A stretch of 64,000 bases of DNA from Streptomyces cyanogenus. GTDB taxonomy: Bacteria; Actinomycetota; Actinomycetes; Streptomycetales; Streptomycetaceae. The notes beneath the pieces are model-generated. The model had not been told where the DNA came from and searched no databases. It saw only the letters and a program-made list of their open reading frames with translations. Below, in pieces: positions 17,949 to 26,365 of this stretch. The position numbers were made by a program, and so were the translations under genes. Each line of letters begins with the position of its first letter. Position 1 is the stretch's first letter. The stretch spans positions 310,001 to 374,000 of the forward strand of contig NZ_CP071839.1 of assembly GCF_017526105.1 (NCBI RefSeq). Reading direction: 5' to 3'.

Positions 17949-18563
17949 CTACAGGGCGGCGATGACGTCGGCAGAGGTCCTCGGCAGCGAGAACATCGGG
18001 AAGTCGTAGGAGATGGCGTTGTCGTGCTCCTCCTGCGAGGTGGCGGCGACGCAGTCGGTCAGGGTGATCACCCGGAAGCCGTGCTCGTAACCGGTGCGCA
18101 TGGTCGACTCCACGCAGCAGTTGGTGAGGAAGCCGCCGAGGACGATCGTGTCGATGCCCTTGCTGCGCAGGATGAAATCGAGGTTGGTGCTGGCGAAGGT
18201 GTCGAGCCCGCGCTTGCCCTCGATGACGATGTCCCCGTTCGCCGGCGTGAGCTCGTCGACGATGGAGGCGCCCCACGTGCCCTTGACGAACGCCTTCCCG
18301 TCGACGACGCCTTTGAGGATGCCGTACGGGTGCCGGGTCAGCTCGCCGTAGCCTTCCGCGAACGTGATCGGCGCGTGCATGATCGACACTCCGGCCCGCC
18401 GGGCGGCGTCGACCAGGGCGACGGTGTTGGCGAGCATGCCGGTGCGCCGCATGACGTCGGCGACCGCCTCGTGCAGTACGCCTCCGACGCTGGTGAACTC
18501 GTTCTGGTACTCGATGAGCACGATCGCGGTCCTGGCCGGGTCGAGCTGGAGCTTCTCGGTCAT
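17949..18563 (-). CDS. Isochorismatase-family cysteine hydrolase
   Basis: A 204-residue alpha/beta protein of the isochorismatase-like amidohydrolase family. The ATG at 18563 gives the normal length; a longer open frame runs into the promoter. The first catalytic position, normally Asp in V-I-D-x-Q, is Glu here (VLIEYQNEFTS). The Lys is in FVKGTWGASIVDEL and the catalytic Cys in VLGGFLTNCCVESTMR. The Glu substitution occurs in a recognised subgroup. The gene is divergent from a GntR regulator across a 40-base palindrome, so it is probably a GntR target. The substrate is an amide or isochorismate-like compound; unknown. Confidence 0.85.
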   Translation of the reverse strand: MTEKLQLDPARTAIVLIEYQNEFTSVGGVLHEAVADVMRRTGMLANTVALVDAARRAGVSIMHAPITFAEGYGELTRHPYGILKGVVDGKAFVKGTWGASIVDELTPANGDIVIEGKRGLDTFASTNLDFILRSKGIDTIVLGGFLTNCCVESTMRTGYEHGFRVITLTDCVAATSQEEHDNAISYDFPMFSLPRTSADVIAAL

Positions 18564-18627
18564 GGCGACACCTGACTTCCGCGTCCTTGAGGGAGTGGCC
18601 CTCTGTGTCCTGGGCCCAGCGAGAAGC

Positions 18628-18667
18628 ACCCTAGCTGCTTGTCCGACAAACAGACAAGGACTAGGGT
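18628..18667. promoter_or_regulatory. Composite palindrome, likely GntR operator
   Basis: Outer arms ACCCTAG/CTAGGGT and inner arms CTTGTC/GACAAG surround TTGTCCGACAA at 18639-18649. The latter fits the FCD-type GntR consensus (tnGTnnnACna). It ends six bases before the GntR start codon, so binding would block both divergent promoters. Confidence 0.65.
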
Positions 18668-18673
18668 GCGGCC

Positions 18674-19375
18674 ATGACGATCTCACCGGTCTCGCGCGTG
18701 CCCCTGAGTCTGGAGGTGGCTCAGCGCCTGCGGGCGGCCATCCTCGACGGCACGTTCCCCGCCGACACCGAGCTGCCCACGGAAACCGAACTCGCCCAGT
18801 CCTTCGGTGTCGGGCGGTCCACCATCCGCGAGGCGCTGCGGGTGTTGCAGGCGCACGGTCTGATCAGCGGAGCGGATACCGTTTCCACCGCGCGCCCGCG
18901 CGTCACCCACGAGCGCACGGCGGGCGCGGCGGGCCTGGCCTTGAGCACGGCGCTGCAGGTCGGCGCGATCCCGCTGGCCGACCTGGTGGCGCTGCGCACC
19001 CTGCTGGAGGCGGAGGCGATACGGCAGACCACGTCCGTGCCGGAGGCGGCCCGGTCCTGTCTGCTGACCATGGCGGCAGCGGTGGACAACGCCGACATCC
19101 ACACCTTCCACGCCGCTGACGTGGACTTCCACGTGCAGCTCGCCTATGCCGGTGGTAATCAGGCGCTGGGGTTCGTCATCGGTGTGTTGCGCGACTGCAT
19201 CGCCGGCTACCTGCTCGACGCGCTCGCCGCGGTGGCCGATCGAGGAACGATGCTCGCGCGTCTGCTGGCCGAACACCAGTCGATCGTCGACGCGCTGGAC
19301 GCGGGCGAGCCCGACCGTGCCGCCGAGCTGGTCGTCGCTCACATCCGCGGTTTCTACGAGCCGGAGACGTCATGA
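18674..19375 (+). CDS. GntR-family regulator, FCD subfamily
   Basis: A 233-residue transcription factor. The winged helix-turn-helix is at residues 8-70 (LSLEVAQRLRAAILDGTFP, ELPTETELAQSFGVGRSTIR). The helical FCD effector domain carries its metal-ligand positions in DVDFHVQLAYAGGN and in AEHQSIVDALDAG. Its ATGA overlaps the following FAD oxidase gene by four bases, so the two are coupled. It probably controls that oxidase and the divergent cysteine hydrolase in response to a small carboxylate; the ligand is an inference from the FCD family. Confidence 0.88.
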   Translation: MTISPVSRVPLSLEVAQRLRAAILDGTFPADTELPTETELAQSFGVGRSTIREALRVLQAHGLISGADTVSTARPRVTHERTAGAAGLALSTALQVGAIPLADLVALRTLLEAEAIRQTTSVPEAARSCLLTMAAAVDNADIHTFHAADVDFHVQLAYAGGNQALGFVIGVLRDCIAGYLLDALAAVADRGTMLARLLAEHQSIVDALDAGEPDRAAELVVAHIRGFYEPETS

Positions 19376-20742
19376 CCGAGGTTGTCGATGACGTCGCCGC
19401 CGCCCTCGCCGCCGCGCTGCCGGGCCGGGTGGTCACCGACCGGGACGCGATGGAGGCCTACCGCCGTGACCAGTGCCTGTTGGCTCCCGCGGGACGCCCG
19501 GCGGCGGTGGTGCGTGCCCGCTCGACCGATGACGTGATCACCACGCTGCGCACGGCCGGCGACCATCACGCCCCGGTGGTGACGCGGGGGGCCGGCACCG
19601 GGCTGGCAGGCGCAGCCAATGCGATCGACGGCTGCGTCGTACTCTCGCTCGCCGCGATGGACCGGATCCTCGCCCTGGACGTGCCCGGCCGGACGGCAAC
19701 CGTCGAGCCGGGCGTGCTCACCGGCGATCTCGACGCCCGCGCCCGCGAGCACGGCCTGTGGTATCCGCCGGACCCGGGAAGCAAGGCGATCTCCACCATC
19801 GGCGGCAACCTGGCGACCAACGCAGGCGGCATGTGCTGCGCCAAGTACGGGGTCACCGCCGACCATGTCGCCGCGCTGACGGCCGTACTCGCCGATGGCC
19901 GCGTGATCCGTACCGGTCCGCCGACCCGTAAGAACGTCACCGGGCTCGACCTCACCCGGCTCCTCGTCGGCTCCGAAGGCACGCTCGCGGTGATCGTGGA
20001 CGCCACCGTGCGACTGCGGCCGTTCCCGGCGGCCACCGCTACCGTGGTGGCCTCGTTCCCGACGCCCCAACAGGCGGTCGACACCGTGCTGCGGATCGCG
20101 TCGGTCGCCGACCCGGCGGCGGTGGAGCTCATGGACCGCACGTGCATGCGCGCCGTCAATCGCCTGACGCGCATGGGGTTGGACGAGTCGGCCGGGGCAC
20201 TCCTGCTCGTCCAGTGCGACGGGCCGTCCGCCGATCAGGAGGCCGCCACCTGTGCCAGGCTGGCCGAAACCGGCGGCGCCACCGAGGTGCTGCACACCGC
20301 CGACCCTACGGAAGGCGAGATGTTCATGCAGGCCAGACGAACGGTGTACCCGGCTCTGGAGAGGCTGGGTACCACGTTGCTGGACGACGTCGGTGTCGCG
20401 GTCCAGGACCTTCCCCGATTGCTTGCCGCGATCGAGCGGATCGCCGCCGACCACGGCGTGCTGATCGGCACCTTCGGCCACGCCGCCGACGGCAACCTGC
20501 ATCCGACCGTCGTCTATGACGCCACCGACCGAGACGCTGCCGACCGTGCCGGTGCCGCTTTCGACGACATCGTGGCCGCCGCCCTCGCGCTCGGCGGCAC
20601 GATCACCGGCGAGCACGGCGTGGGCTCGCTCAAGACACGCTACCTCGACGCACAACTCGGTCCCACCGAGCGGGAGTTGATGACCGGCATCAGGGCCGTC
20701 TTCGATCCCGGGGGCATCCTCAATCCGGGCCGCGGGTACTGA
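19372..20742 (+). CDS. FAD-linked oxidase (GlcD/D-lactate dehydrogenase-like)
   Basis: A 456-residue flavoprotein of the vanillyl-alcohol-oxidase superfamily. The FAD-binding PP-loop is VTRGAGTGLAGAA (about residue 64), followed by PDPGSKAISTIGGNLATNAG and RKNVTGLDLTRLLVGSEGTL. The C-terminal FAD-linked domain has GTFGHAADGNLHPTVVYD (His) and GEHGVGSLKTRYL, ending PGGILNPGRGY. It is full length for the glycolate or D-lactate dehydrogenase flavoprotein subunit. No iron-sulfur partner (GlcF type) is adjacent, so it may act alone. The likely reaction is oxidation of a 2-hydroxy acid to a 2-oxo acid. Confidence 0.9.
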   Translation: MTEVVDDVAAALAAALPGRVVTDRDAMEAYRRDQCLLAPAGRPAAVVRARSTDDVITTLRTAGDHHAPVVTRGAGTGLAGAANAIDGCVVLSLAAMDRILALDVPGRTATVEPGVLTGDLDARAREHGLWYPPDPGSKAISTIGGNLATNAGGMCCAKYGVTADHVAALTAVLADGRVIRTGPPTRKNVTGLDLTRLLVGSEGTLAVIVDATVRLRPFPAATATVVASFPTPQQAVDTVLRIASVADPAAVELMDRTCMRAVNRLTRMGLDESAGALLLVQCDGPSADQEAATCARLAETGGATEVLHTADPTEGEMFMQARRTVYPALERLGTTLLDDVGVAVQDLPRLLAAIERIAADHGVLIGTFGHAADGNLHPTVVYDATDRDAADRAGAAFDDIVAAALALGGTITGEHGVGSLKTRYLDAQLGPTERELMTGIRAVFDPGGILNPGRGY

Positions 20743-20826
20743 AGCGTCTTCTCCATTCGGCCGAGGGCATGTTCCGCGCGGCTGCGCGGTGGGCGGTGAA
20801 GGTGCGATTGCCCACAGCAAGATAGA

Positions 20827-20836
20827 TTGTGCACAA
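20827..20836. promoter_or_regulatory. Palindrome TTGTGCACAA before the catalase-like gene
   Basis: A perfect ten-base palindrome in an AT-richer context, 52 bases before the start codon. It resembles MarR/OhrR-type operators, and no MarR gene is nearby. Confidence 0.4.
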
Positions 20837-20888
20837 CTGAATTGCGGGCTAGCGTTTGGGCAGTACCCCACGACAGGGAGGCGGCACA

Positions 20889-22001
20889 ATGAAGCCCGTC
20901 CGCTACGAGGAATACCGTCCCACCGAACGCCCGTCCTACCACGAGGAGCTGGAGGCGGTTGTCGCCCAGGTGGCGCGCCGTACTCGCGCCTCGGTCGAGC
21001 GCGAAGCCGTCGGCCGAGCTGTCCGCGCTGCCCATGGAAAGACCTACGGCCTCCTCAAGGCCACGGTCACGGTGGGTGACAACGCAGGCTTCTACGGGCA
21101 GGGAATCTTCGCCCGGCCGACCGCGTACGAAGCCGTCGTCCGCTACTCGAACGGCTTGGGCCACCACCGCCCCGACCACCAGCTGGGCGCGGCGTGCGGA
21201 ATGGGCATCAAGTTGTTCGGAGTGGCCGGCCCCTCACTGCTGGACGACGAACGAGACAGCGGCACCTTCGACCTCAACCTGATCAACAACGAGGTCTTCT
21301 TCGCGAACACCGCCTACGACTACATGGTGATCGAGGATCTGTTCGCCGAACTGCCCGAGGCCCTGGTGGACCCAGCCCGCCGCAAGACCTGGATGGCGGA
21401 GTTCCTGACCCGCCGGCACACGCTCACCGATCCCGACAACTGGCTGTGGGACGAACTGCTCGCCATGCTGTCGTTCACCGCCGTCCCGCGCAGGAACCTG
21501 CTGTCGTACACCTACAACAGCATGGGCGCCTTCCGGTACGGCGACCACATCGCCAAGATCCGTACCGTGCCGACAGCAGCCTCCCTGGCCTCCCTCACGC
21601 ACCAGATCGTGGACGTGCGCGCGGACAACGAGGCATTCCGTCACACCCTGGTGGCCGAGGCCGCGGAGCGAGACCACTCCTTCGAGCTGCAGGTCCAGCT
21701 CAACACCGATCTGGCGCGGATGCCGGTGGACAACACGTCCGTCAAGTGGCCCGAGGACCTGTCCCCCTGGGTGACGGTCGCCCGTGTGGATCTCCCACGC
21801 CAGGACATCGGCGGGAAAGACAACCTGGCCGCCGCCGACGCCACGTCGATCACGCCGTGGCGATCACGCGAGGAGCACCGGCCCATCGGCGAGATCCAGC
21901 GGGTGCGGCAGGAGGTGTACCGGCGCTCGTCCATCGAAAGGCACCGCATCAACGGACAAGAGCGGCGCGAACCGGCGGGCAGCGCCGAGCTGCTGGGCTG
22001 A
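20889..22001 (+). CDS. Catalase-related heme protein (catalase/allene-oxide-synthase-like fold)
   Basis: A 370-residue protein. The ATG at 20889 follows GGGAGG. The conserved core EAVVRYSNGLGHHRPDHQLG, then AACGMGIKLFGV, corresponds to the catalase R-F-S...R-G-x-A-v-K block. IGEIQRVRQEVYRRSSIERH near the C-terminus corresponds to the heme-proximal helix of catalase-like allene oxide synthases. It is shorter than true monofunctional catalases and their signature is not complete, so peroxidase or hydroperoxide chemistry is likelier than H2O2 dismutation. It is separated from the FAD oxidase by 146 bases with their own operator-like site. An H2O2-generating oxidase next door fits a detoxifying role, by inference. 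Confidence 0.7.
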   Translation: MKPVRYEEYRPTERPSYHEELEAVVAQVARRTRASVEREAVGRAVRAAHGKTYGLLKATVTVGDNAGFYGQGIFARPTAYEAVVRYSNGLGHHRPDHQLGAACGMGIKLFGVAGPSLLDDERDSGTFDLNLINNEVFFANTAYDYMVIEDLFAELPEALVDPARRKTWMAEFLTRRHTLTDPDNWLWDELLAMLSFTAVPRRNLLSYTYNSMGAFRYGDHIAKIRTVPTAASLASLTHQIVDVRADNEAFRHTLVAEAAERDHSFELQVQLNTDLARMPVDNTSVKWPEDLSPWVTVARVDLPRQDIGGKDNLAAADATSITPWRSREEHRPIGEIQRVRQEVYRRSSIERHRINGQERREPAGSAELLG

Positions 22002-22061
22002 GCTTTCCGCTCCGGCCGTGCCCGGACGGGTCCGGGCACGATCCGGCGCCGACCCGGTGTA

Positions 22062-22087
22062 CCCCGGGGCTCGCCCCCATGCCGGGG
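22062..22087. terminator. Hairpin between convergent genes
   Basis: CCCCGG pairs with CCGGGG in the 200-base gap between convergent genes ending at 22001 and 22204. Short stem; modest support. Confidence 0.35.
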
Positions 22088-22203
22088 CAGTCGCCGTTGT
22101 GCCGCAGAAGCGTCCTGGCCGTCGGCCCGACGAGGACGACGGTTCGCACAGCAGCCACATCGCCACCTGGTTCATGGGGCGGTCGCGCCGGTCGGCACGG
22201 CCG

Positions 22204-23310
22204 TCACCCTGCAGGTGCGGGGTCCGGTCCGCTGCCGTCCGATCCAACGGCGCCGACGGCCGCCGCCTTGCGCCGCTCCCGCCACCAGGCCGCGACCAGC
22301 GCGACCGCGGCACCGCCCACCGCGTAGGCGGCGAGCACCGACCAGGCGATCGATGTGGCGTGCGCGCCGAAGTACACGGTGTTGCGGACCAGCGTGGTGC
22401 CCGCGCCCGGCGGCAGTGCCTGTCCGATCGCGCTCCAGAACCCCGGCAGCAGCACCGACGGGTACACCCCGCCCGAGCTCGGATTGCCCAGCACCACGAA
22501 CAGCAGGATGGTCACCCCGGTGCCGAGCATGCCCAGCAGCGTCTGCAGCGCGAGTGAGGTCGCCGCCGACGCGAACACCACCAGCGTGCCGATCCCGGTC
22601 AGCGCCCAGAAGTGACCACTCAGTGCGTCGAACACCGGGCCCACGATCACCGCGCCGGCGACCCCGGACACGATCGCGTACAAACCGAGCACCGCCAGCC
22701 TGATCGTGATCCGGTGCCGGTTGGCCGGTCGTGAACCGGCGGACATATTCATGATCGTCGCCGTCAGATAGCCGCCGACCACCCAGCCGAGCACCAGGTA
22801 GAAGGAGGTCATGCCGCGCCCGTCGCCGCTGTTCGGGGCTCGGATGTCGGTGACCACGACCTGCCGCTTCTGCCCGGCCTCGATCCTCTGGGCGAGCTGT
22901 GAGGCGGTCTGTGACACCGAGGGGCCGCCCGCCGAGGCGACCAGCAGGGTGTCCTTCGTGCCGGTCGCGTTGAACAGGAACGCGGCATCCGCCCTACGGT
23001 CCATGATCCGCTCCCGGGCGGCGGACTCGCCGGCGACGGCGGTCGCCTTCACCGGGTCGCCGTCGAGCCCGTTGAGCTTGGCCACGATCTGCACCGACGC
23101 CTCCCCCGGGGCCACCACCGCCACCGGAATCCGGTGCGGGGTGGGAGAGTGAAATGCGCCCAGGTAGGAGACGGTGAAGGCAAGTTGGATCAGCAGGCCG
23201 CCGAGTACGAGCCCGAAGGCGCGGAAGCTGACGGCGTCGCGCAGTTCGGCCAGGAAACCCCCGGCTGGGGCGGCGGAGGTGGAGGGAGATTCGGCGCTCA
23301 TGGCACGCAT
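22204..23310 (-). CDS. Membrane protein, ABC-2/YhgE-like (DUF3533 type)
   Basis: About 368 residues. One transmembrane helix near the N-terminus (AFGLVLGGLLIQLAFTVSYL) is followed by an external domain of about 120 residues, then five or six C-terminal helices (FYLVLGWVVGGYLTATIMNM through WSVLAAYAVGGAAVALVAAW). This is the layout of the ABC-2-type/YhgE-Pip family. The start is taken at the ATG at 23310; 23388 and 23301 are alternatives. No ATPase gene is adjacent, so an orphan export or phage-infection-type role is possible. The substrate is unknown. Confidence 0.7.
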   Translation of the reverse strand: MRAMSAESPSTSAAPAGGFLAELRDAVSFRAFGLVLGGLLIQLAFTVSYLGAFHSPTPHRIPVAVVAPGEASVQIVAKLNGLDGDPVKATAVAGESAARERIMDRRADAAFLFNATGTKDTLLVASAGGPSVSQTASQLAQRIEAGQKRQVVVTDIRAPNSGDGRGMTSFYLVLGWVVGGYLTATIMNMSAGSRPANRHRITIRLAVLGLYAIVSGVAGAVIVGPVFDALSGHFWALTGIGTLVVFASAATSLALQTLLGMLGTGVTILLFVVLGNPSSGGVYPSVLLPGFWSAIGQALPPGAGTTLVRNTVYFGAHATSIAWSVLAAYAVGGAAVALVAAWWRERRKAAAVGAVGSDGSGPDPAPAG

Positions 23311-23419
23311 GTACCCCGGATGACCCGGTACACCGAACGCGGTGTGGATCTCCGACTTGGCGTACTGCGGGGGTTTGTTCCCAGTCATGTCACGCGGACT
23401 CGCCTGACAACGGCTAACA

Positions 23420-24060
23420 CCATGACTGGAGTTGTCGGTGGGTGATCAGGCGGCAGGCGAGTTCGAGGAACGCTTCGTGGATGTCGTCTCGTCGCTCCCA
23501 GCGGATCCGCAGGCACCGGAAGCCGTGGAACCGCGAGATCGTCCGCTCGACGACCCGGCGGAAGGTGCCCAGGCCCGTGCCGTGCTGCGGGCCGCGTTCG
23601 GCGATCACGGGTCGGAGCCCCGCTGCCACAGCAGCCACCGGTACTTGTCGTGGTCGGAGCCGCGGTCGGCGAACAGCATGTCGGGCCGGCGTATGGGCCG
23701 GCCGACGGCGCCGGCCACGGCCGGGACCTTGTCCAGCAGCGGCAGCAACTGGGTGACGTCGTTGCGATTTCCGCCGGTCAGCGAGACCACGAGCGGGATG
23801 CCCTGCCCGTCGGTGAGGATCTGGTGCTTGCTGCCCGCCCGTGGGAGGAATCGATCACCGCCCGCGACCAGTTCAGGTTCTTCGCCGACCGCAGCTTCTC
23901 CAGCAGCATCACATACGGCTGGTCCCACACACCGGCCTCGTTCCACGCGGCCAGGCGCCGCCGGCAGGTCACGGTACCCGCGAGCAACCCGAGAGCCACT
24001 TCGGACCTGGCTCGGGCAACAACGGCTCGACCAACGACCACAGTTCATCCGACACGACCC
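23420..24060 (-). pseudogene. IS5-family transposase pseudogene
   Basis: Pieces in three frames in correct order: the N-terminal helix-turn-helix end and KLRSAKNLNWSRAVIDSSHG (first Asp), GIPLVVSLTGGNRNDVTQLL, then MLFADRGSDHDKYRWLL (second Asp), then RRVVERTISRFHGFRCLRIR (Glu). At least two frameshifts. It resembles the copy at 4424-5030 but with distinct residues, so it is a separate insertion. Confidence 0.75.
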
Positions 24061-25097
24061 AGGGCCGCGGCTGACGCTTTGCCCGCCACCAGACCAACGA
24101 GCAGTCCCGCCGATCGCCGCTTGATCATCGACTTGTGTCAGGGCCGGTTACGCCGCCGGAGAAGGGCCTCAGCGGGGCGTGCGCTTTGCGGGCGGTGGTG
24201 GGCGCGTGCGGGAGGTCGTCGGTGATGCGGTGACAGGAGTCGATGTGGGGGCACTGCTGGGCGGGGCGGACCTTGCAAACTGTCATGAACGTCAGCATCT
24301 GTTCCATGGCGGCAGGCAGAGCTTTACGGTGGCGATTCGTCAGGCGGCGGCGACCAGCACCCGTGCCCGGCCCGCCAGGCGCGTACGGCTTGGCTCCCCC
24401 ACCAGCCGACGCCGGATACCGTGGGGTGATCAGGACGGGGTGGCCGACGGCAGCCCGTGCGCCCTCCCCGCGGCGCCTTCCCCGCGGCGCCTTCCCCTGC
24501 ACTGCACCTCCACCAGGCACCCTCGGTTCCGATTGTCGGCGGGGAAGCCGCCGGCACCTGCGACCCAGGTCGTCCCGATACCGGGGCGGACGGGAGGGCC
24601 GGAGGGTCGTCGGGCAAGTCCTGGCGGCATGTCAGGCGGCGCGGCATGGCCTTTCAGCGAAGGGAGGAGCACTCTGCTGCGGTCCCGCCGGAAGGGTTAC
24701 CGGCGGTTTATCGTGAGGCTGTGACTGTATGGGCCATCCATAGGGTCTCAAATGGTAAGACGAAACACGCTGGGCAACGGTGATACATGCCACACGATCG
24801 GCAGTGAACGCGCATACAAATCACAGAAGTCCACTCGGGGTGAGGTCCGCGCCCGAAAGTCGGTCGGCACATGTTTTCGGCCCCGCCGGACAGCGGCCGG
24901 GATGACGTCGAGGGCTGCGGATTCGGCGTGGCGGGTGTGGGTGGGGAATATCGTTTCGGCCATCGCAGACGGCGGGGTGCCGACGGTCCGGCGAACCCGA
25001 AGGGGTGGGGGGTGACTCCTCGTGGACATCGAAGCGGGCGCATAAACCGGGCATTCAGCTCGTTCTTCACGGTTGGCAGCGCTGGAGCCCCGCTGTA
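24061..25097. other. About 1 kb without a recognisable gene
   Basis: All frames are short or Arg/Pro-rich. A minus-strand piece (RHRKALPAAMEQMLTFMTVC) looks like relict coding sequence but I cannot name it. From about 24720 the base composition becomes less GC-rich, as expected for regulatory DNA ahead of the cyclitol operon. Confidence 0.5.
24465..24492 (+). repeat. Two tandem copies of a 14-base unit
   Basis: TCCCCGCGGCGCCT occurs twice in perfect tandem in non-coding DNA. Confidence 0.7.
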
Positions 25098-25114
25098 TGT
25101 TTCGAGGTGAAACA
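25098..25114. promoter_or_regulatory. Operator-like palindrome TGTTTC-GAGGT-GAAACA
   Basis: A perfect 6-5-6 inverted repeat, 43 bases before the TTG start of the cyclase gene. It is the only strong palindrome in the leader. Form and location suit a repressor or activator site for the whole cyclitol operon. No regulator gene lies in the operon. Confidence 0.55.
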
Positions 25115-25156
25115 AACTAGACGCCGTTCCCACCGGCCCGACCAGAGGTAGTCACC

Positions 25157-26365
25157 TTGAACCACATGCCGCGTCAGCAGAGCTGGAAGATTCAGGCGGA
25201 ATTACCTGTCGAGTACGAGATAATCGAAAGTCATGGCCTTCTCGACCCCGACAACCCCGATCTGCTCAGGCTTCCCGGCGGGCGCCGGGGGACGGGCACC
25301 CGCCTCGTCGTCCTCGACCATTCCGTCGACGAGTTGTACGGCGCGGAAATCCGCAGCTACTTCTCGAAGAACAAAGTGGTGGTCGATTACCTTACGCTCC
25401 CCGGCTCGGAGGAGAACAAATCCATCGAGCGCGTTCTGGAAGTGGTCAACAAGCTCAATGAGGTCGGCACCAACCGCCTCAGCTCCCCGCCCATTGTCAT
25501 CGGCGGCGGTGTCGTCGCGGACGTGGTCGGGCTCGCAGCAAGCCTTTACCGGCGGGGAATCCCCTTCGTCCGGGTGCCCACCACTCTGCTCGGTCAGGTC
25601 GATGTCAGCGTCGCCGCCAAGTCCGGCATCAACTACGGGGGATACCGCAACCGCCTCGGTGCCTACACCCCTCCTCCGCGGACACTGATCGACCGTCGCT
25701 TCCTCGCCACCGTCCCGGACCGGCAACTGCGCAACGGCATGGGCGAGATCTTCAAGATGGCCCTGATCAAGGACCTGCGTCTCTTCGAACTCCTGGAGGA
25801 GTACGGGGCGGAACTCATCGAGACGCGCTTCCAGGACCCCCGGGCCGGAAGCACCGGCCTGCCGGGGACGGTGGCCGACGAGGTCATCGGCCGGGCCATC
25901 GCGGGAATGGCCGAGGAACTGCAGCCCAACCTGTGGGAGAAGGACCTCCAGCGGTCAGTGGACTACGGGCACTCCTTCTCACCCCTGGTGGAGATGCGGG
26001 CCCTTCCCGAGCTGTTGCACGGCGAGGCCGTGGCCATGGACTGCATCTTCTCCGCCCTCATCGCCGCCGACCGCGGCTTGATCGACGATGCCCAGCTGGA
26101 GCGCATCATCGCGGTGGCACGGCGCATGGGACTCGAACCCTCCCATCCGCTCTTCTGCGACGTGGCCCTCGTCCTGGACGGCCTCGCGGACACCGTGCGG
26201 CACCGCGACGGCCGGCAGAACCTGCCGATGCTCACCGGGATCGGCCAGGTCTGCTTCCTCAACGACGTCACCGAGAACGAGATCGAGCGGGCCTGCGCGG
26301 GCATGGGCGGCCTGCTCGACGCGAACGCCGGCCGGCCGGGGCAGCGCATCGGGTCCGACCTGTGA
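25157..26365 (+). CDS. Sugar phosphate cyclase, 2-epi-5-epi-valiolone synthase-like
   Basis: A 402-residue member of the dehydroquinate-synthase superfamily. Such enzymes use NAD+ and a divalent metal; the EEVS branch converts sedoheptulose 7-phosphate to 2-epi-5-epi-valiolone. Visible blocks: VIGGGVVADVVGLAASLYRR (NAD site), VPTTLLGQVDVSVAAKSGIN, GYRNRLGAYTPPP, RNGMGEIFKMALIKD (metal Glu, Lys), ELQPNLWEKDLQRSVDYGHS, FSPLVEMRALPELLHGEAVA (metal His) and DTVRHRDGRQNLP. They fit EEVS better than 2-deoxy-scyllo-inosose or 3-dehydroquinate synthases. The TTG start at 25157 has AGAGG eight bases upstream; the ATG at 25166 is too far from it. Codon 16 is TTA. It leads a run of coupled genes. Confidence 0.85.
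   Translation: MNHMPRQQSWKIQAELPVEYEIIESHGLLDPDNPDLLRLPGGRRGTGTRLVVLDHSVDELYGAEIRSYFSKNKVVVDYLTLPGSEENKSIERVLEVVNKLNEVGTNRLSSPPIVIGGGVVADVVGLAASLYRRGIPFVRVPTTLLGQVDVSVAAKSGINYGGYRNRLGAYTPPPRTLIDRRFLATVPDRQLRNGMGEIFKMALIKDLRLFELLEEYGAELIETRFQDPRAGSTGLPGTVADEVIGRAIAGMAEELQPNLWEKDLQRSVDYGHSFSPLVEMRALPELLHGEAVAMDCIFSALIAADRGLIDDAQLERIIAVARRMGLEPSHPLFCDVALVLDGLADTVRHRDGRQNLPMLTGIGQVCFLNDVTENEIERACAGMGGLLDANAGRPGQRIGSDL

Noticed and set aside
24465..24492. Tandem 14-base repeat as the start of a repeat array or CRISPR
   Set aside because: Only two copies, no spacers, low-complexity GC sequence.
25157..26365. Calling the cyclase a 2-deoxy-scyllo-inosose or 3-dehydroquinate synthase
   Set aside because: The L-Y-R-R-G-I-P, G-Y-R-N-R-L-G-A-Y and N-L-W-E-K-D blocks and the lack of any aminotransferase nearby fit the EEVS branch better. 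The exact subclass (EEVS or EVS) remains open.
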